DNA from: Phycisphaerales bacterium
Lineage (GTDB): Bacteria; Planctomycetota; Phycisphaerae; UBA1845; UTPLA1
Length of the DNA: 64,000 nucleotides
Assembly: GCA_022360095.1 (NCBI GenBank)
Contig: JAKSDK010000356.1
Location: 1 to 64,000, forward strand
Direction: 5' to 3'
This document shows positions 1 through 7,966 of the stretch, one piece after another. The translations under genes and the position numbers were made by a program. Under the pieces are notes generated by a model, which saw only the letters and a program-made list of their open reading frames with translations, searched no databases and was not told where the DNA came from. Each line of letters opens with the position of its first letter. Within the stretch, counting starts at the first letter, position 1.

Positions 1-633
1 CTGTTCTTCGACCGCTTCGACGGCGGCATCCACGACCCGGTGCTGGCGCCCGGCGCGGCGGGTCTGTACTACAACCGCAACCGCATGTACAGCCCGAGCA
101 TGGGACGGTTTATCCAGCGCGATCCGAACGAAACGGCCATGCCAGCGCTGACGGCCCTCGCCTCCAACGGCGACGCGATGTTTATTTTACTCGAAGGGTT
201 CAACAGTGCAGGTCTCTACGGCGACGGGATGAACTTGTATGAGTATGTTGGGAGCAACCCGCTCAATCGTCGTGACCCGCTCGGTCTGTACGACGACTTT
301 GACGAAGCGATGGATGAAATCACGGGGCATCGCGTGGCATCTCTGGGCTACATTAACAGTGCATCGGGCTGGGCGCTGGTCGGCATGAATGCGACGGTGG
401 ATCTCATCGGCGGCATCCTCGGCATCAGTGATCTCTATGAGTTGGGCAAGAACGCCATGAACGGCGAGATGGATGTCTGGGATTTCGTCACGGCGGCGTC
501 GCTTGTAGCCGGTCCCGCCTCCAGGGCCGGGGTCGCGGTCTTCAAAGCCTTTAGATGGTGCTGGACCGAGATTCCTTTCTCGGTCCTATCTTCCATGGGA
601 ATCCATTCCCATGGAGTTCAGCGAGTCTCGTAG
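1..633 (+). CDS. RHS repeat-associated core protein, C-terminal part (5' end outside window)
   Basis: The frame is open from base 1, so the gene starts upstream. The first ~95 codons carry the RHS core signature (GLYYNRNRMYSPSMGRFIQRDP, shortened here, then NLYEYVGSNPLNRRDPLGL) with a ~30-residue loop between the two halves that I associate with planctomycete RHS proteins. RHS proteins form a secreted or surface shell that encloses a variable C-terminal toxin. After DPLGL there are only ~115 residues, with two hydrophobic stretches and no toxin family I recognise. The last ~24 codons run through three DNA hairpins, and the TAG stop lies inside a dispersed repeat, so the natural tip may have been lost. 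The DUF4279 and DUF2310 genes downstream fit an immunity or accessory role. Confidence 0.85.
   Translation: MFFDRFDGGIHDPVLAPGAAGLYYNRNRMYSPSMGRFIQRDPNETAMPALTALASNGDAMFILLEGFNSAGLYGDGMNLYEYVGSNPLNRRDPLGLYDDFDEAMDEITGHRVASLGYINSASGWALVGMNATVDLIGGILGISDLYELGKNAMNGEMDVWDFVTAASLVAGPASRAGVAVFKAFRWCWTEIPFSVLSSMGIHSHGVQRVS
563..586. repeat. Inverted repeat (hairpin) inside the RHS 3' end
   Basis: The arms GGACCGAGA (563-571) and TCTCGGTCC (578-586) are perfect complements around a 6-nt loop. This is the first of three hairpins in a row at the end of the RHS frame. Confidence 0.6.
593..614. repeat. Inverted repeat (hairpin) inside the RHS 3' end
   Basis: The arms CCATGGGAAT (593-602) and ATTCCCATGG (605-614) are perfect 10-bp complements with a 2-nt centre. 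It lies between the hairpin at 563-586 and the long repeat at 621-702. Confidence 0.6.
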
Positions 634-702
634 GGGCCGCACCGCGGACCATTTGAGAAGCGAGCGAATCCTCCCCAATCGGTCCGCGATGCGGACCCTA
701 CC
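621..702. repeat. Dispersed long-hairpin repeat, copy 1 (REPIN/MITE-like)
   Basis: About 81 bases match the copy at 1900-1981 almost exactly; the differences seen are G/T near base 636 and one missing T near 690. The element folds back on itself: outer arms GTAGGG(G/T)CCGC and GCGGACCCTAC, inner arms CGCGGACC and GGTCCGCG, around a ~30-nt centre. The RHS stop codon is supplied by this copy. The form resembles REP/REPIN elements mobilised by RAYT transposases; no transposase is seen in the window. Confidence 0.75.
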
Positions 703-727
703 AGGTTTGATTTGGAGTAATTGTCGT

Positions 728-1123
728 ATGAGGAAAATTAGCGTTACTCTAAGAGTTAGCGGTGATAAACTCGATCCTGATAGCATTACGCAGATTACTG
801 GCTTGTCACCCACTAAAAAATTCAAAGCCGGTGACCAATCTGCGCAACATGGCAGAGCTGCGAGCCTGGTTAAAAAATACGGTTATTGGGGATTCACGGT
901 TGAATCCGAGGATGTTTCGCAGCTTTCTCACGTTATACGAGATATTTTAAGTCGAACACCTGCAGATCTCACAGATCTATCGAAAGCTCAGGATGGATTA
1001 GTAGATCTTTTTGTAGGAATGTTCGATATTCGCGATCAAAGTACTTGTGAGCTTGAAGCTGATGTAATGCGTGAATTGGGTTCGCGTCAATGGCCGATTG
1101 TTTTTGACATGTACATTGAGTAG
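728..1123 (+). CDS. DUF4279 domain protein, likely immunity/accessory protein of the RHS locus
   Basis: 131 residues from ATG 728; the frame opens further upstream, but that part is the repeat. The N-terminus (VTLRVSGDKLDPDSITQITG) and a following PTKKFKAGD segment match my memory of DUF4279, a small family often found downstream of RHS or other polymorphic toxins. No signal peptide, so probably cytoplasmic. Codon use is A/T-rich compared with the rest of the window, suggesting recent transfer. It lies 6 bp upstream of the DUF2310 gene, so the two are probably co-transcribed. The immunity role is inferred from position only. Confidence 0.65.
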   Translation: MRKISVTLRVSGDKLDPDSITQITGLSPTKKFKAGDQSAQHGRAASLVKKYGYWGFTVESEDVSQLSHVIRDILSRTPADLTDLSKAQDGLVDLFVGMFDIRDQSTCELEADVMRELGSRQWPIVFDMYIE

Positions 1124-1129
1124 ACATTC

Positions 1130-1870
1130 ATGCTTCGATATGGGATAGAACGATTTGAGATGTCTCACGGACCGTTTGGTGAATTTTCGACGATCGCGAC
1201 GAGCTACGTCACATCTCTCGTGAGCAACGGATTCCTTGCCAGGAACGGATGGAGCGTCAACCGTGATGACAAAGAATCCGCAATTTGGCTTAGCGGAACG
1301 CTTTGTCACGACACGGCGTTGCAGGATGCTCAGACAAATCCCAGATTGTTGGATCTTCGCCATTCGCTTGAGTCACATCTCATAGAAAAGTCAGATGTTC
1401 AATACTTTGAATCTACCAATTCGGAGGATGACCATTATTGCGCCCATAAGAAGTGGGAATCGTTGATGTTGGTGTGTGATACGATTTATGGCGTTTCTTC
1501 AGTCAAATGTACGGAGTGTGACGGCATCGTGGCGATTTATCGCCTAGAACCGTCCTCTGAGTTGGCCTCACGACTTTGGTCTTGGGATTCGCAATATGCA
1601 GCGATAGATGCTTGCTGGGTAGCAAGCGGAGAATATGAACTATGGGCTGGAAATGAACTGTTTGATATTAAGAGCAAATTAAACAAATGTGGATTGGAAA
1701 TTGCAGCAACGATGACTCATGAAATGGATTGTGAGGTTAGGTACTTTCTTCCTACGGATGAAGGAGTACGTCATATTTCCTGTCCTCAATGTGGCGGTCA
1801 TTTTCAAAAAATACACACGCCCCAGTACAATGCAATATGCGATAAATGCAAAATCGTGACCCAACACTAA
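1130..1870 (+). CDS. DUF2310-like zinc-ribbon protein
   Basis: 246 residues, about the usual length for DUF2310. A CTEC motif near residue 128 is followed by a YRLEP segment, and the C-terminus carries a CPQC...CDKC zinc ribbon. This layout (Cys pair, W-x-S-W segment, SGEYE segment, terminal ribbon) is what I recall for DUF2310, annotated as possibly nucleic-acid binding and often seen beside RHS toxins. The ATG at 1130 lies 6 bp after the DUF4279 stop. A/T-rich composition sets both genes apart from their neighbours. Function is not known; immunity is inferred from context. Confidence 0.7.
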   Translation: MLRYGIERFEMSHGPFGEFSTIATSYVTSLVSNGFLARNGWSVNRDDKESAIWLSGTLCHDTALQDAQTNPRLLDLRHSLESHLIEKSDVQYFESTNSEDDHYCAHKKWESLMLVCDTIYGVSSVKCTECDGIVAIYRLEPSSELASRLWSWDSQYAAIDACWVASGEYELWAGNELFDIKSKLNKCGLEIAATMTHEMDCEVRYFLPTDEGVRHISCPQCGGHFQKIHTPQYNAICDKCKIVTQH

Positions 1871-1899
1871 TTATGCTTCGGTTCTCTAGCGCGTGCTGG

Positions 1900-1981
1900 G
1901 CGAGTCTCGTAGGGTCCGCACCGCGGACCATTTGAGAAGCGAGCGAATCCTCCCCAATCGGTCCGCGATTGCGGACCCTAC
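1900..1981. repeat. Dispersed long-hairpin repeat, copy 2 (REPIN/MITE-like)
   Basis: Second copy of the element at 621-702, in the same orientation. Here the outer arms GTAGGGTCCGCA (1909-1920) and TGCGGACCCTAC (1970-1981) are perfect 12-bp complements. The two copies enclose exactly the DUF4279-DUF2310 pair. Confidence 0.75.
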
Positions 1982-2037
1982 TAAGCTTCCGAAACGACCT
2001 GATTTGTAACTTTTAATTTTGCCGGGGCTTGAAAAAC

Positions 2038-2108
2038 CTGGCCCCCTAGGATTCGAACCTAGACAAACAGATCCAGAGTCTGTCGTGCTACCATTACACT
2101 AGGGGCCA
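2038..2108 (-). tRNA. tRNA-Gln (anticodon CUG)
   Basis: Read on the minus strand: a 7-bp acceptor stem TGGCCCC/GGGGCCA, a D arm with AATGGTA, an anticodon stem ACAGA/TCTGT with loop CTCTGGA (anticodon CTG), and a T arm with GTTCGAATC. The discriminator base is G, and CCA is not encoded. It reads CAG codons. Confidence 0.93.
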
Positions 2109-2210
2109 TTGATACTTCGTGAGGAGTGTAATTCGCGTGGTTCCGGTGGTCAAGTCGCTCCGGCGCGCGATGCAATCGATGTGCGAGTCATCCAACCGGT
2201 TTGATGTCGA

Positions 2211-2717
2211 TCACCGTCCCCGTCGTCGCCGGTGGCTTAAGCCGATGAGACCGATGCCGATTGTCAACGGTCCGAACAGACCGACGCCGCACAGTAAGGG
2301 CGATGAGCCGGGCGAAGGATCGACGGACAGGCCGCCGGCCGTGCCCGACGCTGTGCCGCCTGCGAGAGTGACCCGGCCGAGTTGCACGCCTCTGGGGCAG
2401 TTTCGCGGCGGGGTCAAACGATAGGTAAAGCTCGTCGTGCCGTTAAAGTTGATGTCGGGAACGAAGACGAAATCCAGCGGCGTTGCGCCGGACTGTTCGA
2501 GAATGCCGCCGAGCGGAAATTGAAAAATACTGACGTCTCCATCACCGAGGTCGGCCACTCGAAGGCTGAACGCGGTGGGCTGGTTGCGGTCGATCACGAC
2601 AAGCTGGTCTTCAACGATTGGGCAGTTTCGTCCTTGAAACTGCGCCGTCGCGACGTCAGGCGCCGCGAAAGCGACTGCGCAAAAAACCAACGCGATCACG
2701 ATGGTCGTGTGATTCAT
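2211..2717 (-). CDS. Exported Ig/cadherin-like protein with a C-terminal membrane anchor
   Basis: 168 residues. Residues 1-25 are a signal peptide ending in ATA-QF. The middle part, with a PLDFVFVPDINFNGTTSFTYR-type segment, resembles the bacterial cadherin-like / Ig-like (Big_9-type) strand motif. The C-terminus has Cys-Gly, one hydrophobic span (FGPLTIGIGLIGL) and a basic tail SHRRRRGR, the three-part form of a sorting signal such as PEP-CTERM, but with Cys-Gly in place of PEP. Probably surface-anchored. Function unknown. The minus-strand upstream side is a gene-free stretch. Confidence 0.6.
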   Translation of the reverse strand: MNHTTIVIALVFCAVAFAAPDVATAQFQGRNCPIVEDQLVVIDRNQPTAFSLRVADLGDGDVSIFQFPLGGILEQSGATPLDFVFVPDINFNGTTSFTYRLTPPRNCPRGVQLGRVTLAGGTASGTAGGLSVDPSPGSSPLLCGVGLFGPLTIGIGLIGLSHRRRRGR

Positions 2718-3178
2718 TTCCCTGCTCCTAACGACTTGTGGTGATGCTTCTTTTCTCTTGCCGCGACGCGCGAAGGCACGCGTATGGGGCCGACGTCAAG
2801 ATATTCCCTATGCACAACTATAGGCGGGCGAAACCGACATGTCCGTTCCCCGCCGTGTCAAGAGAAGCCGTGTCGGGTTTTTTCGGACGCGTCGAGGCCG
2901 AGTGGGGCGTCGTGTTTCGTTGAGAACGAGCAACCTTCAGGAATTTGCGCCGAACAACGTCGTTAATTCGAACACGAGTCCCGAGTGTTCGGACTCAATG
3001 ACCTCGGGAAAAAGGGGAGGTTCCGTTCTTATCGGGAAGTGTTTGCGGCGCCGGCTCAAAACCCAAGTTGCCAAATGCCGAAACCGATGAAGGCGCCGGT
3101 TGGCAAAGGGCCGATCCCGATACTAAAATGCGGACTCCGGCGAACAGCGATATCGCCGTTTTTTGACGGAGGGAACTC
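2718..3178. other. Gene-free stretch between divergent genes
   Basis: About 460 bases between the starts of two divergent genes. Short overlapping frames on both strands have no ribosome binding sites and biased arginine-rich translations, so I call none. It presumably holds both promoters, but I see no convincing -35/-10 pair. Confidence 0.5.
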
Positions 3179-4081
3179 GTGGGGTTTGTGCAGCCTCGGT
3201 TGATCGCTTTTTTGGCCTGTATCGTTCTGCTGTCGTCAGCGTCCGATGTCTGGGCATGGGGGCCGACGACCCATATCAAGCTCGCATCTGATTTGCTTTC
3301 CCATCTGAGTCTGCTGCCCGCGGCCATTGCCGCGTTGATCACAACGCACCGTCGCCATTTCTTATACGGTAACGTCGCCACCGACACGGTTCTCGCCAAG
3401 AAGATGAGCAAGGTCAAGCAGGTCTGCCATCGCTGGGCGACGGGTTTCAGCTTGCTGGACTCGGCCCGGACAAACAAAGGACGGGCGTTTGCGTACGGCT
3501 ACCTGGCCCATCTTGCAGCAGACACGGTGGCTCACAACAAGTTTCTGCCGCGTCAGATGGCCGTGAGCCGTTCGACGATTTCATTCGGACACTTCTATTG
3601 GGAAGTCCGTTCCGATGCCAGGATTGACCAGCAGCATTGGCGATCTCTTCGTAAGCTGGTTCGGGGAAGTTATCCCGAACCGGAAAAACTTCTCGAAAGC
3701 CATCTTCGAGCGACGTTGCTGTCGTTCAAGACCAATCGGGTGATTTTCAAGCAGATGAATCTGCTCGCATCGGAGAAAGCGTGGCGGCGCTCCGTCGAAT
3801 TTTGGGCGAGGATCAGTCGATATGAACTCGACGATCAGGTCTTGAGAGATTACCACGAAGAATCGCTTGGACGAATCTTGGATGTGCTTACCAATGAGCG
3901 AGCCTCCGGCGTTTTGCACGAAGACCCCAACGGCAATGCGGCGCTGGGATATGCCAAGGCCCAGCGAAAACAACTTCGCCAGCTCAAACGGGCTCGAATC
4001 CCGGACGCCCAGGTGATCCGTGAGGCTGCCGCGGGACATGCGCCGATGCCGTCTCGGGCCCTGACCTTGACGATTGATTAA
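3179..4081 (+). CDS. Exported zinc-dependent phospholipase C-like protein
   Basis: 300 residues from GTG 3179, with GGAGG 8 bp upstream. Residues 1-23 are a signal peptide ending ...DVWAWG. Cleavage before Trp would give a mature N-terminus beginning WGPTTH, as in zinc-dependent phospholipase C enzymes, where the first Trp and nearby His ligate zinc. A second signature, YGYLAHLAADTVAHN, supplies the HxxxD and H ligands. These enzymes cleave phosphodiester head groups of lipids; many bacterial homologs are uncharacterised. The C-terminal ~130 residues are basic and helical. It converges on purF with 21 bp between the stops. Confidence 0.75.
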   Translation: MGFVQPRLIAFLACIVLLSSASDVWAWGPTTHIKLASDLLSHLSLLPAAIAALITTHRRHFLYGNVATDTVLAKKMSKVKQVCHRWATGFSLLDSARTNKGRAFAYGYLAHLAADTVAHNKFLPRQMAVSRSTISFGHFYWEVRSDARIDQQHWRSLRKLVRGSYPEPEKLLESHLRATLLSFKTNRVIFKQMNLLASEKAWRRSVEFWARISRYELDDQVLRDYHEESLGRILDVLTNERASGVLHEDPNGNAALGYAKAQRKQLRQLKRARIPDAQVIREAAAGHAPMPSRALTLTID

Positions 4082-4102
4082 AGCATCAATTTGCGTTGCG
4101 GT

Positions 4103-5554
4103 TCAACCGTTGTCCAATCCGGTCGTGAGCGGCACTTTTTCGAAGCCCGCCTTGTCTTGGGGGCTGTCGACGACCATCGGATAGTTTCCGGAAAAACACG
4201 CCGTACAGTAATTGGTCGCGTGCTGTTTTGCGCAGCTCAACATGCCGTCCAAGGTCAGGTAAGCAAGTGAATCCACTTCGAGGTAATCCCGAATCGCCTC
4301 AATCTTACGATCCGTGGCGATCAACTCCTGCTGACTTGGAAAGTCAAGCCCGAAGTAGCAGGGGTGGCGAATCGGGGGGCTGGCCACGCGCAAGTGGATT
4401 TCCTTGGCCCCGGCCTTACGCAGGGCACCCATCTTGCCCCTCGTGGTCGTACCGCGCACGACCGAATCCTCCACGACGACCAGGCGTCTTCCACGGACCA
4501 CATCTCGAATCACATTAAGCTTCATGCGGACGACCAGATCGCGCTGGCGCTGAGTCGGCATGATAAAGCTGCGGCCTACATAATGGCTTGTGGTAAAACC
4601 GCGTCCTCGCGGGAGACCGCTCTCCTCACTGAAACCGATGGCGGCGCAACGGGCTGCGTTCGGCACGGGGATCACATAGTCGGCCTCAGCCGGAGCTTCA
4701 CGGGCCAATTGACGACCACACGCGACGCGAAAGGTGTGGGCGTTCTGGCCGAACACGTTGCTCGACGGATCGGCGAAATAAACCTGTTCGAAGATACAAT
4801 GCGACGGCTGTATTTCAGCAGCCTCGACAAACATTCGGCTTGACAGGCCCCGTTCCGAAAGCGTCACAATTTCGCCCGGCGCCACATCGCGAACATAGTC
4901 GGCATCCACAATATCGAATGCGCAAGTCTCGCTGGCCACCACGTGCGTTCCGTCGGCGAGGCGACCAAGACATAACGGACGTAAGCCGTAAGGGTCGCGC
5001 ACCGCCTCGATCCTGTCGGGGAAGATGAAGAGCAAACAATAAGCCCCACGGAGTTGACGAAGAACGCCCGCGAGTGGATCGGGGCTGTCGGCGAAACCGG
5101 GGCTCGCCAGCAGATGGAGAATGACCTCGGTGTCCCCCGACGTCTGAAAGATTGCGCCCTGGGCTTCGTGACGTGCTCTCAGTTGTGCCGCGTTGGTGAG
5201 ATTGCCGTTGTGCGCGACCGCGACCTGGCCGTGTGCACAATTGACAAGAAGCGGTTGGCTGTTGATCTGGTGACAGGAGCCGGTGGTCGAATAGCGAACA
5301 TGGCCGATCGCCGCGGTGCCCCGGATCTTGCTGAGGGACGTTTCGTCAAAAACCTGAGTGACCAATCCCAGATCGGCGTGACGCTGAAGATGGCCGTCCT
5401 GAACGGAGCAGATACCGGCGGACTCCTGCCCACGATGCTGCTGGGCATAGATGCCCAGATAGGCAAGTTCCGCTGCTTCGGGATGACCATAGATCCCGAA
5501 GAGTCCGCAATACTCTTTAATCCGATCGGCGACCGGCAAACGAACGACGGGCAC
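4103..5554 (-). CDS. purF: Amidophosphoribosyltransferase
   Basis: 483 residues. First committed step of purine synthesis: PRPP plus glutamine gives phosphoribosylamine. A ~15-residue propeptide precedes the catalytic Cys16 of CGLFGIYGH. The N-terminal glutaminase half carries QQHRGQESAGI. The C-terminal half has the PRPP-binding loop VVVEDSVVRGTTT. Later cysteines, including YCTACFSG near residue 447, point to the [4Fe-4S] Bacillus-type enzyme with a cleaved propeptide. Full length for the family. It stands alone, convergent with the upstream phospholipase-like gene, and not in a purine operon here. Confidence 0.97.
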   Translation of the reverse strand: MPVVRLPVADRIKEYCGLFGIYGHPEAAELAYLGIYAQQHRGQESAGICSVQDGHLQRHADLGLVTQVFDETSLSKIRGTAAIGHVRYSTTGSCHQINSQPLLVNCAHGQVAVAHNGNLTNAAQLRARHEAQGAIFQTSGDTEVILHLLASPGFADSPDPLAGVLRQLRGAYCLLFIFPDRIEAVRDPYGLRPLCLGRLADGTHVVASETCAFDIVDADYVRDVAPGEIVTLSERGLSSRMFVEAAEIQPSHCIFEQVYFADPSSNVFGQNAHTFRVACGRQLAREAPAEADYVIPVPNAARCAAIGFSEESGLPRGRGFTTSHYVGRSFIMPTQRQRDLVVRMKLNVIRDVVRGRRLVVVEDSVVRGTTTRGKMGALRKAGAKEIHLRVASPPIRHPCYFGLDFPSQQELIATDRKIEAIRDYLEVDSLAYLTLDGMLSCAKQHATNYCTACFSGNYPMVVDSPQDKAGFEKVPLTTGLDNG

Positions 5555-5708
5555 GGATAAGCTCCCACGTCCAGTGGTTCTTCACAACGTCAAGTGGAAG
5601 ATAGAACGTATCGGCATTTTCCGCAAGGCGACTTTCCACCGGAGAATCGCACGCCGCAATCGGGCTTGGCGGCGGCGAGATGATTTTCCTGAATCTTACT
5701 TGATGACA

Positions 5709-5975
5709 TCAAAAGAAATCATCGTCGTCGTCGTCGAATAAACCGTCATCGTCGTCAAAGAAACCGTCATCATCGTCAAAGTCTAAATCGTGGAAGAAAT
5801 CATCATCGTCATCATCCACACGATCCAGGAATCGAAGGGTGCCGGGGTCCACGTCGACCCCGATAAGGACGTCCGAAAAACCATCACCGGTGACACGAAC
5901 ATCGCAGCCGGCGGACGGAATCAAAAGCGCGCAAATGGTCAGACTCAACAAGATCGCAGTCAGTTTCCGATTCAT
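5709..5975 (-). CDS. Small Asp/Phe-rich lipoprotein
   Basis: 88 residues from ATG 5975, with GGGAGAAA just upstream; a longer frame exists but lacks a site. Residues 1-24 form a lipoprotein signal with lipobox IPSAGC. After a short domain (VRVTGDGFSDVLIGVDVD), the last ~35 residues are almost only Asp with Phe/Leu pairs (for example DDDDGFFDDDDGLF). The tail is highly acidic and could bind divalent cations, but I know no family for it. Located after the purF start region on the same strand; probably its own transcription unit. Confidence 0.6.
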   Translation of the reverse strand: MNRKLTAILLSLTICALLIPSAGCDVRVTGDGFSDVLIGVDVDPGTLRFLDRVDDDDDDFFHDLDFDDDDGFFDDDDGLFDDDDDDFF

Positions 5976-6326
5976 CGATTTCTCCCTTCGCCGGGCGAGG
6001 AAAAAGCAGTACGTCGCGGCGAAACCTCGTTTCTTGTTTTCGCCGACAGCCATCATATCCGCAAATGGCGTCCGGCGACAATTTTTTATCTGTCCCGTTG
6101 ATTGCATTGGACAGCCTTCGGAATGGGGTGGTTAGCGAGAAAGCGACGAAAAAAGTCCGTCTGGCGGCTTGATTTGGGGAATATTCCCGGTGGCGTCGCC
6201 AATACCTTTCCGGATTTCAGCGAGACGATCCACCCGGCGCTGAAGTGTCGGAACGTGGTATCATGAAGGAACTTAGGATGATTCGGCTGCCAGGGGCAGT
6301 AAGTTCCCTGGACTTGGAGTGGATGC
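5976..6326. other. Intergenic region upstream of the FHA-kinase cluster
   Basis: About 350 bases between divergent genes. It contains a perfect 12-bp palindrome GGGAATATTCCC at 6177-6188, about 140 bp before the FHA gene start, a possible regulator site. No convincing promoter pair or small gene seen. Confidence 0.4.
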
Positions 6327-7919
6327 ATGTTCGGTCGACTGGCAACGGTTCGAATCAAGACGGCGGAGGATGCCTTCGCGGCGGGACGGCTTGATGACGC
6401 TTTTGAGTTTGCAGTTGCAAAAGACCTGGCCCATCACCGTCGGATTCAAAAGCTTCGAGACAACCTCGCCAAGGCCCTCTTCAAACGAGGCCAGGACCAT
6501 TTGCTTGCCAAAAGGTTTGCGGAGGCCATGACGGATTTCGATCGGGCCGACCAGTGCGGTGACATGCAGAAAAAGATTCGGGAGTGGCGTCGACGAGCTC
6601 GTGAAGCGATGGAGGCTGATCAGCAAGCGAAGGCCGATCGAGCGGCGGCACTTGGACAGGCGCGAGAGCGCTTCGACGCAGGAAGCCTGGTTGGCGCGGC
6701 GAATGCGCTGGCCAAGGCTCCCGCCGACGATTCCGAGCGGGCCGCCTTGTCCGAAGCCATCGACCTCCAGGCCCAGCGGGCGGCGCAGGCGTTGTCCGAT
6801 GCCAAAGATGCCCTGAAGGCCGGTCACGTGCGCCTGGCCGTGGATCACTTTCGAACGGCGCGAACCTTGCACAACAAGCTCGACGGAGTCGCCGAAATGG
6901 AAACGGAACTGGTCGAACATGTGGTGAGAAGTGCGACGGAAGGCTTCAAGAATGGTCGCCTGGATCGGGCCGTGCAGGATCTGGCGAGCTTGGGTGACGT
7001 CGGCCGCCGTCATGCCGGGCGAAATGAAATCGAGGACGTGGTCAATCTGGCAAGAGATGCCGCGCTAGCTTTATCTGAGGATCGTTACGCTCGGGCCAAC
7101 GTGCTGCTCGGACGGCTGGCCCAGGTGAGTCCGAAAGCAGGTTGGGTTTCCGAGGTGCGGAAACACTTGAGCGTTTTGGAAACCCATCGCCGTGCATTGC
7201 TCGAGGGCCCGCTCGGGATGCTTTCGGGCGAAAATGTGCCCAGCACGGTACAGGATAGAACACGAACCGTTGCGGAGGACACGCTCGTCCCGCCACCGGT
7301 TCAATCGAAACAGCTCCAGGCACGAGACGTTCGGTTTCCTGCGCCCGGATTGCCGCGGCGACTGTTTCTCCGCATCGACGGAGTCGGCAGTTTTCTCTTG
7401 TTGCGCGGTGATCGTCTTAGCATCGGTCGTGCAGGGCCCGGGGCGTCGGCGGACTTGCAGCTTATCAGTGATCTGTCCGAGCGACAGGCCGAGATCGTTC
7501 GAGCCGGCGAGGATTACTTTCTGGTCGCGCAGTCAGGTGTCGAGCTTGCGGGGCTACCTGTTGACCACGCATTGCTTCAAGACGGCGATCGCATTCGGCT
7601 TAGCAAACGGATTCGAGTGAAGTTTCATCGTCCCAGTTTGAAGAGCAGCGCGGCGGCTCTGGATCTGGGCGACGGTGTGCGGACCACGACGGATTGCCGG
7701 CGCGTCATTCTCTGGAGCGGGCCGGTGCTGATGGGAAGACGTCGAGAATGCCATATTCGGCTTGATCATCGCTTCGGCGACTTTGTGCTGATGGAGCGAG
7801 GCGGTCGTCTGTACGTCAAGCCGATGGGACCTTCCGGGGAGGCGACGCCGGTCGTGTTGGGGGATCAGGTCGAGGTTGGCGAGTTGCGGTTCAGTGTGGT
7901 GGATTGGGCAAGCGCGTGA
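6327..7919 (+). CDS. FHA-domain protein with helical repeat N-terminus
   Basis: 530 residues from ATG 6327, with GGAG 7 bp upstream. Residues 1-310 are Ala/Arg-rich helices with TPR-like repetition (FKRGQDHLLAKRFAEAMTDF-type units). Residues ~346-430 form an FHA fold: LSIGRAGPGASADLQL, then SDLSERQAEIVR, matching the GR and S-x-x-H/Q positions that contact phosphothreonine; the usual His is Gln. Residues ~451-525 look like a second, weaker FHA-like module (MGRRREC...). FHA domains bind phosphothreonine peptides, so the two kinases just downstream are natural partners. No membrane segment. First gene of the signalling cluster; the next frame overlaps its end. Confidence 0.8.
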   Translation: MFGRLATVRIKTAEDAFAAGRLDDAFEFAVAKDLAHHRRIQKLRDNLAKALFKRGQDHLLAKRFAEAMTDFDRADQCGDMQKKIREWRRRAREAMEADQQAKADRAAALGQARERFDAGSLVGAANALAKAPADDSERAALSEAIDLQAQRAAQALSDAKDALKAGHVRLAVDHFRTARTLHNKLDGVAEMETELVEHVVRSATEGFKNGRLDRAVQDLASLGDVGRRHAGRNEIEDVVNLARDAALALSEDRYARANVLLGRLAQVSPKAGWVSEVRKHLSVLETHRRALLEGPLGMLSGENVPSTVQDRTRTVAEDTLVPPPVQSKQLQARDVRFPAPGLPRRLFLRIDGVGSFLLLRGDRLSIGRAGPGASADLQLISDLSERQAEIVRAGEDYFLVAQSGVELAGLPVDHALLQDGDRIRLSKRIRVKFHRPSLKSSAAALDLGDGVRTTTDCRRVILWSGPVLMGRRRECHIRLDHRFGDFVLMERGGRLYVKPMGPSGEATPVVLGDQVEVGELRFSVVDWASA

Positions 7920-7966
7920 GGGTGACCTCTCCAAACCGTATGCCCCAAGTAGAGAGGCTCGAAGTG

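Noticed and set aside
4228-4843. Plus-strand frames inside purF
   Set aside because: Antisense to a fully conserved purF.
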